This document shows, in pieces, positions 7,837-17,064 of a stretch of 64,000 nucleotides of DNA (positions within the stretch are counted from its first letter, which is position 1; each line of letters opens with the position of its first letter). Where the stretch lies: assembly GCF_013343005.1 (NCBI RefSeq), contig NZ_CP054491.1, forward strand, positions 1,656,501-1,720,500. Direction: 5' to 3'. The notes below the pieces were generated by a model that had not been told where the DNA came from, searched no databases, and worked only from the letters and a program-made list of their open reading frames with translations. Source of the stretch: Candidatus Reidiella endopervernicosa (GTDB lineage: Bacteria; Pseudomonadota; Gammaproteobacteria; GCF-013343005). Made by a program: the position numbers and the translations under genes.

Positions 7837-8118
7837 CGCTGACCGCCATGGATAGCGAAGCGAAGGCGGTTAGTCCGCGATAGTCGACGCCGTCTGCCTA
7901 TTCGTAGTTGAGAGCGTGAGCGAACGACGGAGAAGATGCAGCAGCGGCTTTATGTCGGCGTAGAGTCAGTGAGGGAGTTGTGTAGAGCCGCGAAGAGGTG
8001 ATTACGCAACGAACGCAGGACGGTCGGGGCGCCGTAGGCATAAACGGTCGCGTTAAGTATTTGCCGCTTGCTTGGGCTTGGATGCCCAAAACATGCTTCC
8101 GCAAAAATAGCGACTCCC
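7837..8118. repeat. Dispersed hairpin-ended repeat, copy 2
   Basis: Same family as 7148-7427, with a few substitutions such as GGATAGCGAAGCGAAGG near the left end and AACATGCTTCCGC near the right end. It is the most diverged of the three copies and so perhaps the oldest. It sits between a ribosome-binding site plus ATG at 7820 and the body of the SnoaL-like gene, and appears to interrupt that gene. The flanks show GA on both sides, which may be a 2-bp duplication or chance. Confidence 0.88.
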
Positions 8119-8156
8119 GATTTTTCTGATAAATCCCTGAGTGATGAAAAGAGATT

Positions 8157-8542
8157 ATGAGCGCTGTTGAGGGGTTTTATTCTGCTCTGAATCTGACATT
8201 TGAAGGTGATATGGAGCCGATGAAAGCGGTCTGGTCACATGCAGACGACATTACCTACATGGGACCCTACGGTGGATTCCAGGTTGGATGGAAGCAGGTG
8301 CTTGAGGTATGGGAAGAGCATACGGCGATGAAAATTGGAGGAAAGGTTGAGCATGCCGATATGAGAGTTACGCTGGGTGAGGATATAGCGCTTACGCAGA
8401 ATTATGAGATAGGAGAAAATAACCCCGTGGAGGGCGAGCCAGAGAAGGTATCAATACGGGCGACTAATGTATTCCGTAAAGAGGAGGGGAGTGGAAAATG
8501 ATAGGGCACCATACAGATACGCTTCCATTCCTGGAAAAATAA
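8157..8542 (+). pseudogene. SnoaL/NTF2-like protein, C-terminally frameshifted
   Basis: The reading frame from ATG 8157 gives a cone-shaped NTF2-like fold: FYSALNLTFEGD, VWSHADDITYMGP, SIRATNVFRKEEG. It then stops early at about 8501. A shift of one base near 8490 restores the conserved family ending WKMIGHHTDTLPFLEK with its stop at 8540-8542. This family (ketosteroid-isomerase-like, SnoaL_3) has members of unknown substrate. The N-terminus may also be damaged: repeat copy 2 separates it from a probable original start at 7820. The truncated 114-residue protein would lack the last strand and is unlikely to fold normally. Confidence 0.75.
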
Positions 8543-8751
8543 GGGAAATTGTTATTGAAAATAACAGCTGTTTGAACGGCTGAAGAAGAACGGCACGACA
8601 TTAAGGGGGCGCTGAGAGCCATAGATGTTTCAAGCAAGGCTTTGTGCGGTGTATGTCGTGTAACACGAACGATCTTATTCCCATAAAAATTGTACTGAAT
8701 ATGGAATCTCCAGTACTATCTAGACCTTCTCTAATTTGACTGGATAGCTTC

Positions 8752-9529
<778 letters not shown>

Positions 9530-9548
9530 TCCTGCGCCGATATAGCGT

Positions 9549-10197
9549 ATGAACTTTTTCGACATCATTGCGCTACTGGCGCAGGGTGTGGGTTACACCC
9601 TATTGGTGACAATCGCCTGCAGTGCCACGGGTCTGCTTGTTGGACTCGTGGCGGCAGGTATGCGGCGAATGGGCTGGTACGGTGTGACATCTGCGGTGGA
9701 TGTTTTACTTACATCTTTCGCGGTATCCCCGTGCTGGTCTTACTCTTTCTGGTCTATTTTGACTGCCCAGTCTCGGTCTCAAGGTTTCTCCGCTACCGGC
9801 GATGATGCTCAGCCTCGGTTTGATCGCCGCCGCCTATCTTGCAGAGGTTTTTCGCGGTGCGTTGATTCGGTTGATGAACACGAAATTCTTGCCGCACAAG
9901 CGATAGGCATGACTCGGCTGCAAATCCTGCTCAACATTGAAATTCCCCAAATGCTGCGTTTTCGGTACCGGGAATGGTGAACGAGTTCACCACCGTGCTG
10001 AAGTACTCGCCATTTGCCTACACCGTGGGTATTCCCGAAATTACCAAGCAGGCGATGACGCTCGCATCGACAACATTGCGTGGTATTGAGATCTATCTCG
10101 CGGTAGGTGTCCTCTATTTCGCCATCTATCGCACCCTGCTCTCGGTGTGCAGTTCTTAGAGCGGCGTTATCGTGTCCCCGGTATGGGTCAGAGCTAA
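9549..10197 (+). pseudogene. Polar amino acid ABC transporter permease, multiply frameshifted
   Basis: The gene starts well (MNFFDIIALLAQGVGYTLLVTIACS), with first membrane helices and the HisM/GlnP-type entry. The frame then changes repeatedly. Segments FRGIPVLVLLFLVYF, LPSLGLKVSPLPAMMLSL, DSVDEHEILAAQAIGMTRLQ (the EAA loop that contacts the ATPase), PGMVNEFTTVLKYSPFAY and FLERRYRVPGMGQS lie in different frames. At least five single-base indels are needed to read through to TAA 10195-10197. The amino-acid sequence between breaks looks well preserved, meaning either recent decay or sequencing errors. Confidence 0.8.
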
Positions 10198-10224
10198 TCG
10201 CGGAAGAGATCCAGAGGAAGTTAT

Positions 10225-10960
10225 ATGGCACTTATAGAAATTCGCGATCTGGTGAAAAAGTTTGACCAGCAGATTACGTTGGATGGCATCAATCTGGATG
10301 TTGTCGAAGGTGAGGTCAAGGTCGTCATGGGTCCGTCGGGCTGTGGCAAATCAACGCTGCTGCGTTGTATCAACCGGTTGGTCGAGTTTGACTCCGGCAC
10401 GATCCATGTTCGTGGCAAGAATATATGCGATTCCGATGTTGATGTGCGTGCCTTACGGCAAAGTATCGGCTTCGTGTTTCAGCAATTTGCGCTATATCGA
10501 CACCTCACTGTGATGGATAACGTTACGCTGGGCCTGCGAAAGCTACGTGGAATGCGTCGTGCTGAGGCGGAAGAGAAAGCAATGCACGAATTGGTTCGTT
10601 TGGACATGGCCGAACATCGAGATAAATATCCCTCACAGATTTCGGGTGGCCAGAAACAGCGCGTGGCATTGGCTCGTGCTCTGGCGATGGACCCTGCTGT
10701 GGTGGTTCTTGATGAGCCCACTTCGGCGCTCGATCCCGTCATGTCACGCGAAGTGGGACAGTTGATCGAACGGCTTAACAGTGAAAACGTGACCATGCTC
10801 TGTGTGACCCATGATCTGCGGTTGGCCAGTGCTATCGCTGAGCGCGTTACCTTCCTTGATAAGGGGTGATTCTGGCTGAAGAGGCCATTGATCATTCTCT
10901 AGCCACCATCCTGATGAAAATATTCGTGATTTCTTCGGTCAGGAGGCGAGTGCACGATGA
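10225..10960 (+). pseudogene. Polar amino acid ABC transporter ATP-binding protein, C-terminal frameshifts
   Basis: The first 214 residues are an intact GlnQ/HisP-like ATPase: Walker A GPSGCGKS, Q-loop FVFQQF, signature ISGGQKQR, Walker B VVVLDEP and the switch histidine in VTHDL. A stop follows FLDKG at 10867-10869. One extra base there restores VILAEEAIDH. A second shift restores HPDENIRDFFGQEASAR, ending at TGA 10958-10960 and overlapping the next start by ATGA. The truncated product keeps all ATPase motifs and could be partly functional, but the rest of the operon is broken. Confidence 0.82.
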
Positions 10961-11637
10961 ACGGATGGAGTGTGTTTCTGAGTGATTTGCTCGATCAGAT
11001 GCCGCTCATCATGACCGGTCTGGTAGAAACCCTGAAACTCACTGTCACGATGAGTATCACCGGATTGATATTTGGTATTGTCGTGTTTTATCTCACCTTA
11101 AGTCACCGCGCATGGGTGAGGCGTTTGATCCAGGGTACATCTCCTTTTCATCGGAATGCCTCTGATCGTTCTGTTATTCCTGATGTACTACGGCTTACCG
11201 CAATGGGGATATCCCTCTCTCCGTTTATGGTTGCGGTGATTGGTTTTACATTAAATGTGGCGGCATATAATGCTGCTTATATGACGACGGCCTATAACGG
11301 GCTGGATTACGTTGAAATCGAGGCAGGCAGGGCTCAAGGTTTTAATCACACACAGGTATTCGGCTTCATCGTTTTGCCGCAGGTGCTGCGTTTATCGGTG
11401 CCAGCCTTGACCAACCAGGTTATACGCAACTTGAAGGACAGCTCAGTCGCATTCCTTATTCAATACACTGAATTCTTCGCCCGGGTACAAGAACTGGCCG
11501 CAACCAATTTTCAGTTCTTTCAGGCTTACCTGTTCGCGGCGATCGTCTATCTGTTATTCGTTTCCATTCTTGTGTTGGCGGCACGTTACGTTGAGAAGCG
11601 TGTAATTATTCCAGGGTTTTCTCGCCAGGATAGTTGA
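10957..11637 (+). pseudogene. Polar amino acid ABC transporter permease, internally garbled
   Basis: The frame is open for 226 residues, but residues about 59-87 are scrambled by compensating indels. Another frame in that stretch reads FIGMPLIVLLFLMYYGLPQWGY, which fits the family between VRRLIQG and LSPFMVAVIGF. The EAA-type loop is visible as YVEIEAGRAQGFNHTQVFGFIVLP, and several membrane helices remain. It overlaps the ATPase gene by ATGA and is the last gene of the operon. Whether the protein is made and tolerated cannot be judged; the neighbours suggest it is non-functional. Confidence 0.7.
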
Positions 11638-11891
11638 GAGTTTGCACAGCACTTTCTACGGTTTTCCTCTACCCCGAGCCTATTGACGCCCTGCCGAACC
11701 ATCTCTCCGACTAAAGGGACTTGGATAAGTGGCAGGTGAAATGGGGGTGTTGGTCTGGAAATGGCTGATCTAAATCTTCGATTGGTGAAGGTGACGGGTG
11801 TCGCTTTTGAATATCTCAGGTCATCGTGAAAGTGATGCATCTATGCAAATATCCGAACTTAGAGCGGCTTCTAATACACACGGCTCAATAC

Positions 11892-11921
11892 AAATAAAAA
11901 GGGCTGCCCAATGGACAACCC
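11892..11921 (-). terminator. Probable original ssrA terminator, displaced by the island
   Basis: On the minus strand GGGTTGTCC, a three-base loop and GGGCAGCCC pair completely if two G-U wobbles are allowed, and TTTTTATTT follows. On the plus strand the same bases give mismatches, so it works in one direction only. It lies directly behind the tmRNA-like 3' end at 11930-11943, where a tmRNA terminator would be before integration. Confidence 0.75.
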
Positions 11922-11929
11922 CTATTTTG

Positions 11930-11943
11930 TTGGTGGAGGCGGC
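11930..11943 (-). other. Attachment-site-like copy of the tmRNA 3' end
   Basis: TTGGTGGAGGCGGC on the plus strand is identical to 16691-16704, which is the 3' end of the tmRNA gene including CCA. Flanking bases differ. Two 14-bp direct repeats 4.76 kb apart with an intact tmRNA on one side are what site-specific integration into ssrA leaves behind. Confidence 0.72.
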
Positions 11944-11960
11944 AACTACCAAAACAATCA

Positions 11961-12292
11961 TTAACTATTAGAAAGATAAGTAAAATAATTGATTGCATGG
12001 ATAGTTGCTCCCCATATGACGGCGCCATTAGCTGCGGCAGTGACGAGCGTGGGAAGATAGAGATCATGTTCGTTGCTCCCATAGGCATGGAAGAGTGGGA
12101 TAAACGGAAGATGAAGTGTTTTCTGAGGGACGTTGATCAGGTAGATCGAGCCAGACTTAGGCGTGCTGACAACGGCGTAGATCGGGTTGCGATCTGGAAT
12201 GATCTGGCCAGCATGATCTTTTAAGAGCCGTTTCGCTGCGACGCATTACCGAGCGTCACATTGACATAGGCTTGGACATCGATGCGTTTCAT
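11961..12292 (-). pseudogene. Sulfotransferase N-terminal fragment
   Basis: A minus-strand frame reads IYAVVSTPKSGSIYLINV, the PAPS 5'-phosphate-binding loop of sulfotransferases (TPKSGS), then LFHAYGSNEHDLYLP and a stop at 11961-11963, only 17 bases from the attachment-like site. ATG 12292 opens MKRIDVQAYVNVTLGNA in another frame, and one indel near 12240 joins them. Typical enzymes have 250-300 residues, so most of the C-terminus is missing. It overlaps the end of the O-GlcNAc-transferase-like gene. The truncation at the island edge suggests loss during recombination. Confidence 0.55.
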
Positions 12293-14564
12293 GATCGTTT
12301 CCTGGTTCATTCAACGGCTGTTGATCTGCAATATTGATGAGGCACGATTCAAACGACCTAGTGTAAGCCTCAACATCCATTAGCGACGACCGCGTCATAG
12401 CCTCACGCAATCTCGGCCTCAGTTCTGCTAGATGCTGTGGTTCTTTCGCAAGACCGACGCAGATCTCGATGTAATGTGTTTCATTGTCAGCTACCCATTC
12501 CGGCATGCCGATCTGAGAGAAAGGCGTAACTCTGACGACTGACCATGCGTGATTGCGGTTCAGTCACGACCGGGGCCCCATCCAGAGCGCCTCACAGCTG
12601 CTCATTCCACCTGTGAAAGGGAAGGGGTCGAGAGCTATGTCGATATCGCTATACTCGGCCAACATCTCCTCGTGGGATGACCTCCCCCGCAGCTCGATCC
12701 GCTCAGGCTCGATACCGTGCTCAGCAAAGGCCTCTAACACATCATTCCTCAACCCCATGTTCTCGTAGGCCCCCGATTTGAGCAGCAACCTGGAGTCGGG
12801 GACTTGTTTCAGGATCTCGGCCCAGCGTGCATAGACCCCGGCGTGATACTTGGTGTGGTTGTTGAACGAGCCGAAGGTGACGTAGCCGCGTTCAAGACAG
12901 GGGGGAGGACTCACCTCGGGTGCAAACGGGACTGGCTGGTAGTTGAAGCGCCCACCCTCGAGCTCGACCAGGGGTTCGACAAAGTGCTCTTGCATCTGGG
13001 GTGTGGTGTGCCAGCGATCGGTTAGCAGGGCATCGAAGTAGGGGAGGCCGGTAGTGGAGAAGTAGCCGAGGAACTCGACCAGCACCGGTGCGGGGCGCCA
13101 GGCGAAGAGATCGATGCGTGAACGCCCTGTGTGACCACTCAGATCGACCAGCACATCGATCTTGTCTTGCTGGATCAGTGTAACCGCCTGCTCATCGTTT
13201 AAGTGTCCGATCGGCCGGTAGGTGGTGACCGCCTGGATCTCCTCGGTGACCGCGTCGACCTCGTGGTTGTTGGCGTAGGCGAACACCTCAAAGCGACTCT
13301 GATCGTGCTGCTTGAGTAGTGCCTTGATAAACAGTCCTACCGTGTGTTGTCTGAAATCGCCCGAGACATAGCCGATGCGCAGTGGCTCGCCCGGTGCCTT
13401 CGGGTAGGGTGCAGGGTGCGGTCGCGGTCCCCCGGCTCGCTTGATGGCCAGCTCCCCCCACTGTTTGGCGATGCGCATCCGGTGGGCATCATCGGCGTCA
13501 GGATCGTACTCGAGCAGCATCAGCAGATTACGCAGCGAAGCCGAGTCCTCGGGGTCGAGGTCAAGGACTTGCTCAAAGGCAGCTCGGCCAGCCGGGTAGT
13601 GACCGAGTTTCATGTAACAATTACCGAGTGCTGCATGGGTGCTGGCCGAAGCGGAATCGAGCTTGATTGCCTGCTCAAGTATCGTGATGGCGAACTCACT
13701 ACGATCACAGCGATTGAGTGCCAGCCCCAGCTCGATGCGGGCCTCGACGTAGGCGGGCTTGAGTGCAATCGCCTGCTCTAGGGGCGCGATCGCTTCAGGG
13801 GAAGCCCTCATCTTGTTACAGCAGCGCCCCGTATTATATAGATACTCCGCCGTCTTGGGTTTTAATTCACAACAGCGCTTGTAGCGCGGTAGCGCCTCAT
13901 CGAAGCGCTGCTGCTCGGAGAAGAGGTTGGCGAGGTTGTTGAGGGTGTCGACCTCATCGGGTGCGATTGCCTCGGTGCGCAGGTAGGCGGCGAGGGCCGC
14001 ATCCAATTGGCCCATCTGCTCATAGGCGTAGCCGAGGTTATAGAGGGCCACGGCATCGTTAGGGTCGAGGGCCAGTCCCAGCTCGATGGCGGCGATTCCC
14101 TCCTCGAAGTGCCCCTGTTTGACCCGGTTTAGTCCACGGTTGATCGCCGGAGCGGGGAAGTCGGGCGCGGCCGTGATGGCAAGTGCGAAGACTTCATCTG
14201 CCGCCTCGTAGTCCTGCTGCGCCGAGAGGGCGGTGCCGAGCTCGTTGAGACTCTGCGGGTGGTTGGGATGCTGGTTGAGTATCTGGCGAAAGCAGCGCTC
14301 AGCCTCATCAAACTGTTCCAGTGCCTGGTGGGCCAGCCCTAGGTTAAAGCGGGCATCGAGCAGCTGCGGTTCGAGTGCGAGCGCTTTCTCATAGCTCTTG
14401 ATCGCCCGACGGTGCTCACCACGGCCGGCATTAAAGGCGCCGAGCAGCAGGTGGAGCTGGGGGTTTTTCGGTTGGCGCTTGAGCAGGGGCGAGATCCGGG
14501 CGACGGCCTTATCGAAACGTCCCCGGTGAAAATAGTCCAAGGCTTCATTGATCTGCTGCTGCAC
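12246..14564 (-). pseudogene. TPR plus SPINDLY-type O-GlcNAc transferase-like protein, C-terminal frameshifts
   Basis: About 770 residues if joined. The first 380 are around ten TPR units. The catalytic part begins LRIGYVSGDFRQHTVGLF, with the family histidine, followed by DLSGHTGRSRIDLFAWRPAP, FGSFNNHTKYH and FTGGMSSCEALWMG. The main frame stops at 12564, just after EALWMG. One base further along, VVTEPQSRMVSRQSYAFL, and after a second shift QIGMPEWVADNETHYIEICV, complete the usual ending at 12246. GTG 14564 with AGGAG upstream is the best start. Such enzymes transfer GlcNAc or other sugars to proteins or surface glycans. Confidence 0.8.
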
Positions 14565-14665
14565 TGACGCGTACTCCTGAAATGACCAACCCGTGATGAG
14601 GGAGATTACCCATCGCCATCGAAGCCCACAAGCAAAAGGTGGATTAGTGTCACACCTCATACCCT

Positions 14666-14815
14666 CTAAGGCACCCAAGAGAAGGGGCTCTCGTGCCGGT
14701 GCACGCGCAGCGAGTGCCCGGTCATCCCAAAGCGGTACTCAATCTGCTCGAGGTCATCAAGTGGCCCGTTGTCACCTTTAGTGAAATCTCCAAGTAAAGT
14801 CTGACTCCACGATAG
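14666..14815 (-). pseudogene. C-terminal fragment of an unidentified protein
   Basis: A minus-strand frame reads GDFTKGDNGPLDDLEQIEYR and then FGMTGHSLRVHRHESPFSW, stopping at 14666-14668. Residue composition looks coding, but no start or upstream continuation is visible and I do not recognise the family. It lies between the phage-like remnants and the O-GlcNAc-transferase-like gene, on the same strand. Confidence 0.3.
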
Positions 14816-14848
14816 TGAAGTCGATTTGAATGCTATTACAGCGACTTC

Positions 14849-14953
14849 TTACGCCGTCTTGCCTTCCATCCATGCCTCGATCTCCTTGAGATTAAATAGA
14901 ATGTGGATGTCGGGTGCCTTACGCCAATGTTTCTCGCAGAGCCAGGCGCCATT
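14849..14953 (-). pseudogene. Possible excisionase-like helix-turn-helix fragment
   Basis: Thirty-four codons end at 14849-14851. The sequence CEKHWRKAPDIHILFNLKEI followed by EAWMEG resembles the C-terminal half of small phage excisionase/HTH proteins, which often show HW-x-APDG-x-I/L-x-N and end in WMEG. The upstream half is not in frame. If correct, it supports a phage-type integration system for the island. Identification is by pattern only. Confidence 0.3.
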
Positions 14954-15105
14954 CTAAATTTTCGCTCTTATTGCGTTGTCGCTGTGACCAGTTAGCTCTA
15001 TGAGCTTCTTGATGGTGACCCATTAGAATGAACTTCTGATGGCGTGAGCCTTCAAAATCATCTGGAAGGACTCACGTCACGATTCCTTTGCCATGGATTT
15101 GTAAG

Positions 15106-15251
15106 TCAGCTCTGCTGATTATTGTATGCAGCTCGAATACGTTTGTCGCTGTTCTCAACCTGCTGACCTCTGTCAGGATTGAGGATGCTTTGATCCTGAA
15201 AGAAGAGATATCCAAGCGCTACAATTACTACGAGAAATGCTAGGTTTTCAT
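15106..15251 (-). pseudogene. Small single-span membrane protein, start frameshifted
   Basis: Adding one A in the A run after ATG 15251 gives MKNLAFLVVIVALGYLFFQD and then a hydrophilic tail ending at 15106-15108, about 48 residues in all. One N-terminal membrane helix and a short tail resemble filamentous-phage minor or coat-type membrane proteins, although no specific family is recognised. It is in line with the replication-protein remnant. Confidence 0.4.
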
Positions 15252-15298
15252 GCTGTCTGGGTATTCATGTCTGTTTTGATTCGAAAGGCATCAGGGCT

Positions 15299-15696
15299 CT
15301 ATCTGAACTGAGATAGACCGCTGCAGGCGTCATCCCCATATGCCCTGTTGGATGCAGAGTTCTCTTTGGCAACTTGTTGGCGCCAAAAATCACATGTCCA
15401 TTTGGCCTGTCGATATCCGTCCCTCTTTGTGGCGCTCTCGATTCGCTGCTGCTCTAAACGTGCTGCCTGAGCCTTCCTGTCTGCTTCTAGCTGTACAGCT
15501 CGTTCTGCGGAACTTCTTTGCACGGCCTCTTTTGCAGCCATGGCAACTTGCCGAATTTCCAGTAGGTAACAGCACGTTCTAGGCCAAGTGAGAGGGTATT
15601 TCCTAAGAAGATGCCAAATGCAATTATCAGCACCCATCTAGTTGCTGGTAATGGCTGGTTTTGAGCGTACTTTCGTTCAACATCCTGTAGTGACAT
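15299..15696 (-). pseudogene. Membrane protein with coiled-coil tail, frameshifted
   Basis: ATG 15696 behind AAGGA opens MSLQDVERKYAQNQPLPATR and a membrane helix (WVLIIAFGIFLGNTLSLGL). Near 15560 the frame shifts to RQVAMAAKEAVQRSSAERAV, continues as a charged helix rich in A, E, Q and R, and ends SGLSQFR at 15299. The joined protein has about 132 residues. Function is unknown. Position and topology fit an accessory gene of the adjacent inovirus-like remnant. Confidence 0.45.
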
Positions 15697-15779
15697 GTGA
15701 GTTCCTTTTCTATATCCATGGGTATTATGTGGTAATGCAGCGATAATACTACGAATCACGCCACAGAGAAGTGGCTATT

Positions 15780-16384
15780 TCACGTTTTTGTTCTGGGTGC
15801 GAGGGTCGAAGTAGATCTCCGTGCCATATGCCCAACTAGGAACGTCTGGTTGTGTTTTTGAAGCTCTTTGTATTTATTGTGTAACTTGAGAGATATTCTT
15901 CTGGATTTTTGGCCAATGTAGAGCGTTTCGCCGCTGTATGCAGATGCAGCCTGGTGCTTTCCCTTAACAATGAGGAGTAGCAGCGTGTAACCACGCAGCC
16001 ACATCATTCTGACAGTCGAGACGGAAAGATTGAGTGGTGTCCACTCTCAGTAGCTGATAGCCACTTTGCGCGATAATATGGAGATGGTTTGAGGCCTAGG
16101 CTTTCCGTGATGCGATCAAAGAATGCGTAGCAAAGATTGACTAAATCGTCAGTGCCGAAAATATTGTGGCCCTGTAGAAACTTTGCTGGGTTTCCGTCTA
16201 TTAGCAGGTAGCCCTGATCATGGCTCTTTACCTGAACTGATGATGAGTGAGAGCCTTCAACTTTAAGGGGTTTGATAGTCTGCCATTCGACTTCACCGGT
16301 ATCCTGTTGCAGAGAGATAACCAAGCCTCCAGCGACAATCTCAGAATGCTGGCAAGGGATAACAGCCTTGATTCAGTCGATCAT
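15780..16384 (-). pseudogene. Filamentous-phage (inovirus) replication initiator, gene II/X type, decayed
   Basis: Joined pieces read like phage gpII proteins. ATG 16384 gives MID, then TGA where the family has tryptophan, followed by PCQHSEIVAGGLVISLQQ. The next blocks are VEGSHSSSVQVKS and GNPAKFLQGHNIFGTDDLV. After a frame change RLDCQNDVAAWLHAAT appears, and after another KGKHQAASAYSGETLYIGQK and SRRISLKLHNKYKEL, ending at 15780. Gene II proteins nick the phage strand to start rolling-circle replication. One nonsense codon and at least two frameshifts make it inactive, and the length is also short of a full protein. Confidence 0.75.
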
Positions 16385-16440
16385 CTGGCTGCCCTGATGC
16401 TTCTTAGCCTCGTAGCCAAGACTAGGTGCTGACACCGACA

Positions 16441-16504
16441 CAAGCGGATGCCGCAAGGCGTGGCGCTCCGATGCCTTCGCGCCACGCCTTGCGGCATCCA
16501 CTTG
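16441..16504. repeat. Long inverted repeat, 26-bp arms with one mismatch
   Basis: The arms 16446-16466 and 16479-16499 are perfectly complementary over 21 bp. Extension to 16441 and 16504 adds five more positions with one G-T pair. The 12-base loop is 16467-16478. No T run follows, so it is not a simple terminator. It lies just upstream of the phage replication remnant, where an inovirus origin or packaging hairpin could be. Confidence 0.85.
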
Positions 16505-16556
16505 CTTACGGCGTCTCGATTATCGCTCTTGCAAACCGCAAGCTGGTCGAAGGAAG

Positions 16557-16578
16557 TTGTGACTAAATTGTGACTAAA
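16557..16578. repeat. Tandem 11-bp direct repeat
   Basis: TTGTGACTAAA occurs twice in immediate succession, about 115 bp from the tmRNA 3' end inside the island. Direct repeats of this size near an attachment core are often arm-type binding sites of tyrosine integrases; that function is inference. Confidence 0.6.
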
Positions 16579-16691
16579 CAGAGGCCAAAACAGCCCCTTC
16601 CAGACCAGATGATCTAGAAAGAGTATTTGGTTAAGTTGTTGATAGTACTTGGTATAAGGTGGTCTAGAGTGGTCTGCTCTAAACCCTTGAT

Positions 16692-17064
16692 TGGTGGAGG
16701 CGGCGGGAATCGAACCCGCGTCCGCAAGCCCTCTGCCATCGGCTCTACATGCTTATCCGGCCTATTATTTTAACTGACAGCAACCCGGTCGGCGGGGCCC
16801 ACTGACAGCGATTCCGGTAGAGTTTTAGGCAATCAGCGCCGGACGCACGTCATGACGATCTTGTGAGAGTCGACGCCTGAATGTTCCGAAGAACCCGGGC
16901 GCACAAGCACGGCCCCGGTCAGACGGCAATCTACAGGTTTTTAAGCTGCGAGTGCGTAGTTGTCGTCGTTGGCAACTAAAAGTTTGCAGACGGATTTACG
17001 AGGAATCCTGCACCTCGGCATGCACCTCAGGTTTCGCGACCCACGTCGAAGCCATGTCGCCCCC
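16692..17064 (-). ncRNA. ssrA: tmRNA
   Basis: The 373-base gene starts GGGGGCGACATGGCTTCGAC at 17064 and ends with the tRNA-like CCGCCTCCACCA at 16692. The reading frame for the degradation tag is at 16941-16973, encoding ANDDNYALAA then TAA. tmRNA with SmpB rescues stalled ribosomes and tags the incomplete protein. smpB lies about 100 bases upstream on the same strand. The 3' end is an integration hot spot, and here an island follows it directly. Confidence 0.97.

Larger units (their letters stand above)
11638..11960. other. Non-coding junction between ABC operon and ssrA island
   Basis: No gene was recognised in 323 bases. The right part holds the minus-strand terminator (11892-11921) and the 14-bp copy of the tmRNA 3' end (11930-11943), which mark the island boundary. 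The left part (11638-11890) shows no promoter, RNA or open frame that I would support. Confidence 0.5.
16385..16691. other. Non-coding island end next to ssrA
   Basis: No gene was recognised. The stretch contains the long hairpin (16441-16504), the tandem 11-bp repeat (16557-16578) and several GTGGTCT repeats (around 16660-16676) just before the tmRNA 3' end. This density of small repeats is typical of phage attachment regions. Confidence 0.5.
11930..16704 (-). mobile_element. Decayed island integrated in the 3' end of ssrA
   Basis: Bounded by 14-bp direct repeats of the tmRNA 3' end. All recognisable genes inside are on the minus strand: inovirus replication-protein remnant, two small membrane-protein remnants, an excisionase-like fragment, an unknown fragment, an O-GlcNAc-transferase-like pseudogene and a truncated sulfotransferase. 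A large hairpin and an 11-bp tandem repeat (possible integrase arm sites) lie near the tmRNA end. No integrase was found, so the element is probably immobile. It may be composite, with a filamentous-phage part next to ssrA and a glycan-modification part further away. Confidence 0.65.

Noticed and set aside
7898-8104. Minus-strand open frames of about 65-110 codons inside the 280-bp repeats
   Set aside because: The three copies share part of the translation but differ in frame breaks, start and length. There is no ribosome-binding site, and the sequence is low-complexity serine/threonine/arginine-rich. The conservation is explained by recent duplication.
11997-12224. Plus-strand 75-codon frame beginning MDSCSPYDG
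   Set aside because: The opposite strand encodes a recognisable sulfotransferase P-loop and following sequence, which explains this frame as a shadow.
14565-14678. N-terminal extension of the O-GlcNAc-transferase-like frame
   Set aside because: The extra residues are unlike TPR sequence, while GTG 14564 has an AGGAG site at proper distance.
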